A DNA stretch of 64,000 nucleotides, taken from CAZDBA01 sp965224765. GTDB lineage: Bacteria > Planctomycetota > Planctomycetia > Pirellulales > Pirellulaceae. Positions 34,205 to 42,371 of the stretch are shown piece by piece. Location: positions 245,789 to 309,788 of the forward strand of contig CBDDAC010000043.1 of NCBI GenBank assembly GCA_965224765.1, in the 5' to 3' direction. Every line of letters begins with the position of its first letter. Positions within the stretch are counted from its first letter, which is position 1. A program made the translations under genes and the position numbers. The notes beneath the pieces were generated by a model. That model was given only the letters and a program-made list of their open reading frames with translations. It was not told the origin of the DNA and did not search any database.

Positions 34205-35878
34205 ATGAAATACAAATTTCGAATTCACAATTTGCTGATGCTAACTGGCATCCTTACACTCGCGTTGTTTTCCGGTCGTTCTCTCCAGGCTCACTTTCTT
34301 TGGCTGAAGCCGCTTTTAGCAGACGGCAACGCACATGGAGTCATTTCATTCGGCGAATCGCCCTTTTTGGAGAACGGTAAACTTCCGGACTCTATACAGC
34401 AGGCAAGCATGTGGTGGCGGGACAAATCTGGAGGTATACACAAACTAACTCACCAATTGGTAGAAAGCGAAGAAAGGATGGTGCTGCGAGCAGCACTTCC
34501 CAATGAAGGCGCCCGAGTACTAGAGGCAACCTGCGATTATGGAATCTATCAGGACTCGCTGCTGAAGTACTACGCCAAATCAGTCATCGTTGAGTCTGTA
34601 GACCAACTGGGGGTTTTTGGAAGGTCGAAGGCACTTGACCTCGACTTGATCCCTTCCCGTGTTGAATCTGGTGTTGCAATTTCAATTTCTTGGAAAGGTG
34701 AACCGCTTCCGAATGCATCCATTGCGTTGACGGATAGCCTTGGCAATGAAATCAGGCAAACGAGTGACGAAGATGGCAAGGCAACTTTTCAGATCTCAAA
34801 CGAAGGCCTAATCTCGGTCGTCGGATTTTTCACCCAAGACGACGTGGAGGGAGAATACGACGGCGAAGAGTATGGTGCCGTAATGAACTACACGACCTTG
34901 ACCTTTGGGTGGAGCACCCAAGACCCAACGGGAAACACCGGAGCAAAACGTGACCAAGAACTGCCGGCCGACAACTTGCCCAATCTGCCAACCGCAGTAT
35001 CTAGCTTCGGTGCGGCAGTCCATTCTGGATGGCTCTACGTTTACAGTGGGCATACTGGAAAGGCACATGCGCATTCGACGAAAAACCTTTCAAGCCAATT
35101 TATCCGAATAAGTTTGGCGGAAGACAATCGGATTGAAAATTTGGAACTCGAGAATGCGCTGCAGGGTTTTCCTTTAGTTTCCTACCGCGACAACCTGTAT
35201 CGAGTCGGAGGAATGTACGCCAAGAATCTCCCCAACGAAATCGAAGATCTCCATAGCATTTCAGACTTTCGCAGTTTCAACACCGAAACAAAAGAATGGA
35301 CCCAACTTCCCTCGCTCCCGGTCGCCAGATCATCGCACGATGCAGTGGTTTTAGACGGAAAACTATACGTCTTTGGAGGCTGGAATCTTGACGGATCGGA
35401 CGATGGCGACTGGACTTCTACTCCATTTGTCTTTGACCTTGATGCCCAAAACGGAACATGGCAGGAGCTGCCCCAACAACCTTTCGAACGCCGCGCGATT
35501 GCGGTATCTCATTGGAAGGGGAAGCTTGTAGTGCTTGGGGGAATCGACTCAGAAAACGAACTGTCACACGATTTCGATCTCTATGATCCGAACACGCGCA
35601 CCTGGAGTAAAGGCCCGATTATTCCTGGAAAACGGATGTCTGGCTTTGGCATTTCCGCCTGGAACGAGTCAGAGACGTTATGGATCGTTGGTTTGGAAGG
35701 TGTCGTCTATCGGCTCGCGGAAAACGGCCAGGAGTGGAACGCCGTTACCGAACTAAAGACTGCTCGATTTTTTCATCGTTTACTTCCGGCTGGTTCGAAT
35801 AAATTGCTCGTCGTCGGCGGTGCATCAATCCAGTCTGGGCACCTCAGTGACATTGAATTGATCAATATAGACAACTAA
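34205..35878 (+). CDS. Secreted DUF4198-like domain fused to kelch beta-propeller
   Basis: 557 residues. Signal peptide (LLMLTGILTLALFSGRSLQA) directly followed by HFLWLKP, the hallmark start of DUF4198 proteins (His-first mature end, linked to nickel/cobalt uptake). An Ig-like/prealbumin-like strand region follows (GVAISISWKGEPLPNASIAL, EDGKATFQIS). From about residue 270 there are kelch blades: YRDNLYRVGGMYA, VLDGKLYVFGGWN, HWKGKLVVLGGID, NKLLVVGGAS. Divergent from the ECF/anti-sigma/Spy operon, which suggests a metal- or envelope-stress link. Confidence 0.75.
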   Translation: MKYKFRIHNLLMLTGILTLALFSGRSLQAHFLWLKPLLADGNAHGVISFGESPFLENGKLPDSIQQASMWWRDKSGGIHKLTHQLVESEERMVLRAALPNEGARVLEATCDYGIYQDSLLKYYAKSVIVESVDQLGVFGRSKALDLDLIPSRVESGVAISISWKGEPLPNASIALTDSLGNEIRQTSDEDGKATFQISNEGLISVVGFFTQDDVEGEYDGEEYGAVMNYTTLTFGWSTQDPTGNTGAKRDQELPADNLPNLPTAVSSFGAAVHSGWLYVYSGHTGKAHAHSTKNLSSQFIRISLAEDNRIENLELENALQGFPLVSYRDNLYRVGGMYAKNLPNEIEDLHSISDFRSFNTETKEWTQLPSLPVARSSHDAVVLDGKLYVFGGWNLDGSDDGDWTSTPFVFDLDAQNGTWQELPQQPFERRAIAVSHWKGKLVVLGGIDSENELSHDFDLYDPNTRTWSKGPIIPGKRMSGFGISAWNESETLWIVGLEGVVYRLAENGQEWNAVTELKTARFFHRLLPAGSNKLLVVGGASIQSGHLSDIELINIDN

Positions 35879-36134
35879 AGTACTCACCAATGTCCAACTC
35901 GAAGATTAGGAAGTATTATTTGAGCAGCTCGTGAAACACGGCCTTCTCCATCGGAGCTATAATTTCCAAGATGGTAATTTGGACGAGTCATTGAACGATT
36001 GATTCGAGTAGTTACTTAGAGAGTGACGAATGGACCTTGCGACATCCTCCCCAGAACTTTGCGCATGTCGAGTGAGAAAACAGAGTCTATTTGTCTGTGC
36101 CTAAATGAAATATTGATTGCTAAGAAAGACAAAT
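35879..36134. other. Intergenic, about 255 bp
   Basis: Nothing recognised beyond a likely promoter for the next gene. Confidence 0.3.
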
Positions 36135-37478
36135 ATGGAATTCGCCGCTGTTCTTTTTGCTTGCTTGTTGGGCCTGGGTGGGCAGGAGTCCGATTCTTCT
36201 GACTCAACGCGCCCATCTGAGGAATTGGTTCAATGGTTTTCTCAGGAAGCCGATAAACGTGGACCCGTTCCCGAGTCCTTTCGAGAACGGGCAATCACCA
36301 GCGCTGAGGAGCTTGAGCAGGCGAGAGCGCAGGTCTGGATGGCCTATGAAGCCGGCGCCAAAGCGAAAGGCTGGGATCAACAGCTTCCTGAAACTGCGGA
36401 GACTGACATTCGCAAAGCTCGTCGCAACGCAAAATCGGCCAAGGCTGGTGACAAAGAGATGCCTTTCGTCTTGTTGTCCAAAGGAGAAAAACCAGAAAAC
36501 GGCTGGCCCCTTTTTATCAATCTGCACGGCGGTGGGGGAAATCCTTCCGCGACTGGCCCGCACGATTGGGGAGTCAACACAAGCGAGTGGCGATCCCAAA
36601 TGAAACTTTATCGAGACGTCTATGAACCGAGCGGATTGTACTTCATTCCCAGAATGGTCGACGACCGAGAGGGAAGATGGTACTACGGCTACAATCAAGA
36701 GATCTTTGATCGTGTGATTCAGCAGGCGATTCTTTATCATGATGTGGATCCCAATCGCGTCTACCTGACCGGCATCTCAGAAGGAGGCTATGGCGCATTT
36801 CGCCTTGGCTCTCTGATGGCGGATCGGTGGGCCGGTTCGTGCGCCATGGCGGCAGCCGAACCTCTGAACACGTCGCCACCAGAAAACATGCGAAATATCG
36901 CTTTTCGATGCGGAATTGGTGAGCTTGATACCACGTTTGATCGTATTGGCCTTGCCCGTAATTACTTTAAGGTTTTGACCGAGCTGAAAGCGGAGGATCC
37001 CGACGGGTTTAACTTTCTATTCGACGAACAACAAGGTCGCGGCCATGGGATCAACTACAAACCTGGACCTAGCTGGGTGGCCAACCATACTCGGACACCA
37101 GTACCACGACGCGTCGTTTGGACTGTAATTAAACAACATGACCGACATCGTCATCGCATGTATTGGCTCGCGTTAAATGGTGAAGCGGGTTCACTGCCAT
37201 TGCACCTGACGGCTGAAGCCAAAGAGAATCATATCGAGATTACCGCACAACGTCCTTCAAAAGAAGACAAGGATCTGCGGGTAAATGAGGACACGATTCA
37301 ACTTCGTGTCTACCTGAATAACGAACTGGTCGATCTTTCCCAGCCTGTGACGATCAACGTCAATGGACAGGAACGTTTTCGCGGTCACGTTGAGATGACC
37401 ATGGAAGCTATGATTCTCAGCACCGCCGAACGAGGTGATCCAACACAGGTGTACCCGGCGCAAGTCACAATTCAGTGA
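36135..37478 (+). CDS. Secreted alpha/beta-hydrolase (esterase, PHB-depolymerase-like)
   Basis: About 447 residues from ATG 36135, short signal (MEFAAVLFACLLGLGGQ). Helical N-terminal region, then the hydrolase: WPLFINLHGGGGNPSATGP (oxyanion region), DPNRVYLTGISEGGYGAFRL with nucleophile Ser in GISEGG, then GELDTTFDRI and GRGHGINY (likely acid and His). A C-terminal beta domain (about 360-447) follows. It resembles feruloyl/acetyl-xylan esterase-like or PHB-depolymerase-like enzymes; the substrate is unknown. The next gene starts 60 bp downstream and may be cotranscribed. Confidence 0.8.
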   Translation: MEFAAVLFACLLGLGGQESDSSDSTRPSEELVQWFSQEADKRGPVPESFRERAITSAEELEQARAQVWMAYEAGAKAKGWDQQLPETAETDIRKARRNAKSAKAGDKEMPFVLLSKGEKPENGWPLFINLHGGGGNPSATGPHDWGVNTSEWRSQMKLYRDVYEPSGLYFIPRMVDDREGRWYYGYNQEIFDRVIQQAILYHDVDPNRVYLTGISEGGYGAFRLGSLMADRWAGSCAMAAAEPLNTSPPENMRNIAFRCGIGELDTTFDRIGLARNYFKVLTELKAEDPDGFNFLFDEQQGRGHGINYKPGPSWVANHTRTPVPRRVVWTVIKQHDRHRHRMYWLALNGEAGSLPLHLTAEAKENHIEITAQRPSKEDKDLRVNEDTIQLRVYLNNELVDLSQPVTINVNGQERFRGHVEMTMEAMILSTAERGDPTQVYPAQVTIQ

Positions 37479-37538
37479 CGCCAGGTATCGATGGATGTAA
37501 CTTGATTTCGCAACACAACTCCAATTGATGGCGGATGG

Positions 37539-39440
37539 ATGAAAGAACAAACTCGCAGAACTGTGCTTAAAACGATTGGCACGACATGTCTGACTTTTTC
37601 GTTACCTGCTCAACTATTTGCGAGCCGGCGACCCCCAACACTAATTCGGCTGGGAGTCATTGCTGATCTGCACGGTGGTTTGGCCATTGACGCTGAATCG
37701 AGGCTGGACGTTTTCTTAAACGCAATGGCTGAAAAAAATTGCGACGCCCTAATTCAACTTGGTGATTTTGCCTTTCCCAATGAAAAGCACCAGTCCTACG
37801 CGGACAAGTTTAACGCAGGCCACGACAACACGATCCACGTAATCGGAAATCACGAATTCGATTTCGGGCTGACTCGCGTCGACTGTCAAAAGGCGTGGGG
37901 CATTGAGGCAGCATATTACGGTCGAGATCTCAAGGGCTTACGTTTACTTGTACTGGATGGAAATGAAAAGGGATCCCCCACTGATCAAGGTGGGTATTCG
38001 TCATATATTGGTCACGAACAAATGAATTGGCTGGAGGCCGAACTGAAGGCAGCTGAAAAGCCGGTAATGATTCTCAGCCACCAACCGCTCGCTGGTATTG
38101 CAGCCATCGACAACGCGACGGAAATTCAGGAACTGCTAACTCAACATAAAGACAAAATTCTATTTTGTATCAACGGACACTCGCACGTTGACTCTCTGTT
38201 GCAAGTCGATGGCGTTTCGTATTTGCATATCAACTCAGCGTCCTACTACTGGGTTGGCGGCGAAACTCGGATGGCATATTACAAAGACACGCTTTTCACA
38301 ACGATTAACATCGATTTGGAAAATTATGTCGTCTCAGTTGAAGCCAAGGCAACGAGCTGGATGGGTGATTCGCCTGCCGCCATTAATTACTTTGATCGCG
38401 ATGAAGCGCCACCTGAAACGATTGTCACCCCAGCAATTCGAGAAAGGCTGGTTGATGTTCGAGAAAACAAAGTTCAAACCAGGCCCAATCTTGCGAGTGA
38501 CGGATCCGCAACGGCCTTAAAGGTCATGACCTGGAATATTTGGGGGCGGCTCAATCAAGACCCACGATACACGATCGACGACAAAACGGCTCGCGAGCGA
38601 ACAATCGAAGTCATACGCGAGAGTGGCGCCGATATCGTTGCGATGATCGAAACCTACGGCTCCGCAGCTGAAATTGCCAACGCATTGCAGTTTCACCACT
38701 ACACTCCGTCGGCCGACGCCAATTTGTGTATCTTCAGTCGCTACCCACTGACGGACATTGCACCTCTAGAAGGGCTTTCGTTGTTCTCGTTTATCGCGGC
38801 GACTGCGACACTGCCTAGCGGGCAAAAAGTTCGCGTTTACGATATTTGGTTGACCAGTTCTGGACGACACATTGTTGAGATCAAGAACAAAGATCTTTCC
38901 GATCAAAAATTCTGCGAAGGCGATGATGTTCGATTTGAGATGTTAGAAAAGTTCTTGGCACACGACGAAGTCCAGCGGTATCTTGCCAATTCAAATAGGG
39001 TGCCGGTAATTGTCGCAGGCGACTTCAATTGCGTATCCCACCTTGATCACACGATCGGCACTCGACACAGCAAACTAAACCAAGCAAGAATCGTGTCGAC
39101 AAAAGTATCCAAGGCGATGCATAAAGCAGGATTCGAGGATTCCTATCGCCTGTCCAATCCAGACATTCTTGGCTCCACTTTGGGCCATACCTGGACCACT
39201 GTTGGGATGGGCTACGTCTACGAGGCGGACAAAGGCTTCGTTCCTGTTAAAGAGAACCCGGCTCCTGAATATCGCGATCCGTATGCAAGAATCGATTTCA
39301 TCTATTCGATTGGCTCGAAGTTACAAGCAGAGACCTCGATGGTAATTACACATCATCCGTCACAGGCGGAGAGAAGTTTCCCCGAGTTCCCATCTGACCA
39401 CGCAGCAGTTCTCACCGAATTTCGTGTTCGTTCAAAATAG
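37539..39440 (+). CDS. Fusion of calcineurin-like phosphoesterase and EEP nuclease/phosphatase domains
   Basis: 633 residues. Tat-like leader (RRTVLKTIGTTCLTFSLPA). Domain 1 (about 35-270) is a metallophosphoesterase: VIADLHGG, QLGDFAFP, IGNHEFD, LSHQPLAG, NGHSHVDS. Domain 2 (about 325-630) is an endonuclease/exonuclease/phosphatase fold: KVMTWNIWGR, VAMIETYG, VIVAGDFNC, DPYARIDFIYS, PSDHAAVLTEF. Both domains keep their metal and catalytic residues. Two different hydrolytic phosphoesterases in one exported protein suggest scavenging of phosphate from phosphodiesters or nucleotides. It follows the esterase gene by 60 bp. Confidence 0.88.
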   Translation: MKEQTRRTVLKTIGTTCLTFSLPAQLFASRRPPTLIRLGVIADLHGGLAIDAESRLDVFLNAMAEKNCDALIQLGDFAFPNEKHQSYADKFNAGHDNTIHVIGNHEFDFGLTRVDCQKAWGIEAAYYGRDLKGLRLLVLDGNEKGSPTDQGGYSSYIGHEQMNWLEAELKAAEKPVMILSHQPLAGIAAIDNATEIQELLTQHKDKILFCINGHSHVDSLLQVDGVSYLHINSASYYWVGGETRMAYYKDTLFTTINIDLENYVVSVEAKATSWMGDSPAAINYFDRDEAPPETIVTPAIRERLVDVRENKVQTRPNLASDGSATALKVMTWNIWGRLNQDPRYTIDDKTARERTIEVIRESGADIVAMIETYGSAAEIANALQFHHYTPSADANLCIFSRYPLTDIAPLEGLSLFSFIAATATLPSGQKVRVYDIWLTSSGRHIVEIKNKDLSDQKFCEGDDVRFEMLEKFLAHDEVQRYLANSNRVPVIVAGDFNCVSHLDHTIGTRHSKLNQARIVSTKVSKAMHKAGFEDSYRLSNPDILGSTLGHTWTTVGMGYVYEADKGFVPVKENPAPEYRDPYARIDFIYSIGSKLQAETSMVITHHPSQAERSFPEFPSDHAAVLTEFRVRSK

Positions 39441-39592
39441 GTGAACATACTCAGGCAAATCGGGATGGTCGACAGGCTGTCATGTTGCACACAATCTAAT
39501 CTCGACAGGCACTGATCCGTTGGTTGCCACAACGGTCGTTGTCACGAGTAAAACGTTGAATGAACGGGCACCGCATACCGAGAACAGCTCTA

Positions 39593-40972
39593 TTACTTAG
39601 CTTCGCCGACGTGTTGGAGATTCTGAGCTGAACTCGTATTTTTCTTAAGGACCCGTCTAGCGTAATACAGTGTAATTATTGTCATAAACACATTGGTGCC
39701 GGCAATTGAGTACCACAACGAAGTGATGTCCATTTGATAGACCAGTACGCTCAAATAGAAAAACGGAAGTGGCAAAGCAACTCTTCTCAGGACAGATTCA
39801 AACAGCCCGTAGGTTGGACGTTTCAGCGCCTGCAACATCGCCAAGTGAGTTGACGTCATAACATAAGACCATTGGATTGGCATGATGATGTACAGGCATT
39901 TAACTCCAATATCGATAACAACTTCGTCATCGGTGAAAATACCCATCAATTGCCTGGCAAAAATCAAAATGATCATGGACGTCGCCAAAATGAGAACCAA
40001 TCCAACACGATTGCAAACTCTCATCGTTTCAAGAACTCGTGCATGGTTTCCGGCGCCATTGTTTTGCCCGACCAGCGCCATGATCGCCGAGTACAGTCCC
40101 ATCGTTGGAAGCAAACCGAGTTGTTCGACCCGCGTGGTTACCCCAAAAGCTGCGACGGACGCTTCACCATAAGTCTTCAAAAAGTAAGTGATTACAAAGA
40201 AGCCGATTGCAACCGACATGATGTTAAGACTTGCGGGCAACGCTTGTTGACCTATCTCCCAATAAACTTTCCAATCAGGGAGGAAGTCACTCCACGGAGA
40301 AAAAGACAGCAGTCCACGTTGAAGCACGGCCCATAGCATGAAAATGCTTCCGGCCATTTGGATCAAGACTGTCGCCCAGGCAATTCCCGCCACTCCCATC
40401 GCTGGTAGCCCCCAACCCCCGTAAAGAAACCAAGGATCAAGTGCAAGGTTAAGGAAAAACCCTAAGAACAAAACTTTGCTAAACGTTTTACTATCGCCGT
40501 TGGCGATCAAAATAGCATTGCAAAGGTTACTCAAAACAAAAAACGTCGACCCCAAAAATATCGGCGTCATGTAGCTATTGGCGATAGTCAGAAATTCACC
40601 GGATGCTCCCAGCAATCGGAAGAGTGGATCCGAAGTCATTAACCCGGCAATTGTCAGGCAAAGTGACACCACCAACCCCAGTGAAACACACTGAGTCGTA
40701 TAACGTTTCTGCCGCGCTGCATCTCCACTGCCAATCGCGTTGGCAATCAATGCCGAAGAACCTCGTGACAAGCCACCACCTGTCGCGATAACCAAAAGAA
40801 AAACGGGAAAACTGAGACCCAACGCCGCTAAAGCTGACGTCGAAATCCTCCCTGCCCAAAAAGAGTCGACCACGTTGTACATCGTCTGGAAGACGAGGCC
40901 AATACTCGCCGGCAACGCCATATCGCGAACCTGCCGAGAAATCGATCCTGAAGTTAGGTTTTGAGTTGTCAA
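39593..40972 (-). CDS. MATE-family efflux transporter
   Basis: 459 residues, 12 helices in two halves. Start ISRQVRDMALPASIGLVFQT then MYNVVDSFWAGRISTSALAA, the classic MATE opening; the second half begins IGQQALPASLNIMSVAIGFF with VTTRVEQLGLLPTMG and ALVGQNNGAGNHARV. Exports small organic compounds using H+ or Na+ gradients. Only 82 bp downstream of the ATP-grasp gene on the same strand, itself behind ovoA, so it may export the product of those enzymes. Confidence 0.92.
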   Translation of the reverse strand: MTTQNLTSGSISRQVRDMALPASIGLVFQTMYNVVDSFWAGRISTSALAALGLSFPVFLLVIATGGGLSRGSSALIANAIGSGDAARQKRYTTQCVSLGLVVSLCLTIAGLMTSDPLFRLLGASGEFLTIANSYMTPIFLGSTFFVLSNLCNAILIANGDSKTFSKVLFLGFFLNLALDPWFLYGGWGLPAMGVAGIAWATVLIQMAGSIFMLWAVLQRGLLSFSPWSDFLPDWKVYWEIGQQALPASLNIMSVAIGFFVITYFLKTYGEASVAAFGVTTRVEQLGLLPTMGLYSAIMALVGQNNGAGNHARVLETMRVCNRVGLVLILATSMIILIFARQLMGIFTDDEVVIDIGVKCLYIIMPIQWSYVMTSTHLAMLQALKRPTYGLFESVLRRVALPLPFFYLSVLVYQMDITSLWYSIAGTNVFMTIITLYYARRVLKKNTSSAQNLQHVGEAK

Positions 40973-41054
40973 GATCGGAGCTTGGTTTGTGGTTGTTGCG
41001 AAGAAGTGGAAAACGAAAACTCTAGCAGCGACATCACCAAAATACGAGTCACGA

Positions 41055-42269
41055 TTACGTCAGAAGAATTCGGTTCAACACCCGTTGGTTTGTTTCTTGG
41101 CATGACGATGAAACAGAAAGGTGACAAATTGTGGAAACTTCACCCTGTTGGCTTATGTCCTCGAATGCGCTAACAACGACGACTTCGGCGTCGGAAGTGC
41201 CTTCCGCCGATTCGATCAATTGCTCCATTGAGCCTTTGAATTTGACACTTGCCTGGTAGATCCCTTCGGTTAACTCACGATCCCGATCAAAAATTCTCGA
41301 AATCATCAGGAAGGGAGATACGCCAGTGAGCCTGGGATTGACATCCACCAAAAAGCAGCGATTCCGTTTATCTCGCAAGATATCTATCCCAACTAAACCA
41401 AAATAGCCGCATGAATGAAGGTATTCAGCGGTGGGTGAGACCATTCCGCAAAGCTCATCACGCAATTCGATTTGTAATCTTGAAGAATAGACTCCGCCAC
41501 ACCATTTCTTTTTCTCATCAAATTGTTGTTCTGTAAATCCCAACCAAACGACGGTGCCATTTCGGCGAAGGTAAAACTGAACCCCAAAATCTCCTTCGAT
41601 GTTCTGGATCACGGAATTGATCACCACAGTCGAACCTGGCCAATGCGATACCAGTTGTTCTCGCATTTCACGTTCATCGGCTTCATTTCGAATCAGAAAG
41701 TTTCCAAGACCAGCGTACCCATGGCTCAATTTAACGATACATGGTGGCGTCACCTTAGAAAGGACGTCCGCTTGTCGGCAATCAATTTTCTCGATGACCT
41801 CCTTCGAATGGAGTGCGTAACTGATCGCTGGATCGAGAACTTGCTGTTCGGAGACAATCGATTCATGCGGGAAAATCGTGATGTAGCTGGTCTCATTGTC
41901 CATTGGCCACCAGTCTGGACGTGCGGCTGGTGTCCCCAAAGCATTAACCCAATGTTCCAAAAGAAATTCAGGAGGCGCAATCTGAGACGATACGCCAAGT
42001 CGACTCCCCCATCCACACATAAGATGATGCGGCCCAAGGACTTTGAGCAGTTCCTTCCTCGGGGGCGGAAAAGGATCGTGGATAATGTATCGATCGTTAT
42101 TCTGGAGTTCAGTATCAGGACTATTGGACGATGGATACTCCGCCAGCAACCTCGCTTCAGGCGCGTCTTGCGAATATAACTCAGACAGAAAATTCAAATC
42201 TGGCAACGATTCGATTGGTGTCATGTCGGCGGAGGTTTCAGAATTGGTTACGAGGCAACGGAATGACAA
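41055..42269 (-). CDS. ATP-grasp ligase with pre-ATP-grasp domain, linked to ovoA
   Basis: 404 residues. The N-terminal part (HHLMCGWGSRLGVSSQIAPP) resembles the pre-ATP-grasp region of peptide-ligase types. The ATP-grasp core has PCIVKLSHGYAGLGNFLI (P-loop-like), VINSVIQNIEGDFGVQFYLR and the metal/ATP site LRDKRNRCFLVDVNPRLTG. ATP-grasp enzymes join a carboxylate to an amine or thiol through an acyl phosphate. It starts 102 bp after ovoA on the same strand and precedes a MATE exporter. The substrate is unknown; joining an amino acid or acid to ovothiol or its precursor is my inference. Confidence 0.8.
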   Translation of the reverse strand: MSFRCLVTNSETSADMTPIESLPDLNFLSELYSQDAPEARLLAEYPSSNSPDTELQNNDRYIIHDPFPPPRKELLKVLGPHHLMCGWGSRLGVSSQIAPPEFLLEHWVNALGTPAARPDWWPMDNETSYITIFPHESIVSEQQVLDPAISYALHSKEVIEKIDCRQADVLSKVTPPCIVKLSHGYAGLGNFLIRNEADEREMREQLVSHWPGSTVVINSVIQNIEGDFGVQFYLRRNGTVVWLGFTEQQFDEKKKWCGGVYSSRLQIELRDELCGMVSPTAEYLHSCGYFGLVGIDILRDKRNRCFLVDVNPRLTGVSPFLMISRIFDRDRELTEGIYQASVKFKGSMEQLIESAEGTSDAEVVVVSAFEDISQQGEVSTICHLSVSSSCQETNQRVLNRILLT

Positions 42270-42371
42270 GCGGCAAATCGTTGCACGATTTCAAGTGATC
42301 CTTGGCAGGCTGAGTTTCCTGCCAAGGCAAAAAGCAAAACGGGAGTTTTTCGCGCCCAATTATAACGAAAC

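Noticed and set aside
41523..42179. 218-residue plus-strand frame
   Set aside because: Antisense to the ATP-grasp ligase; no domain of its own.
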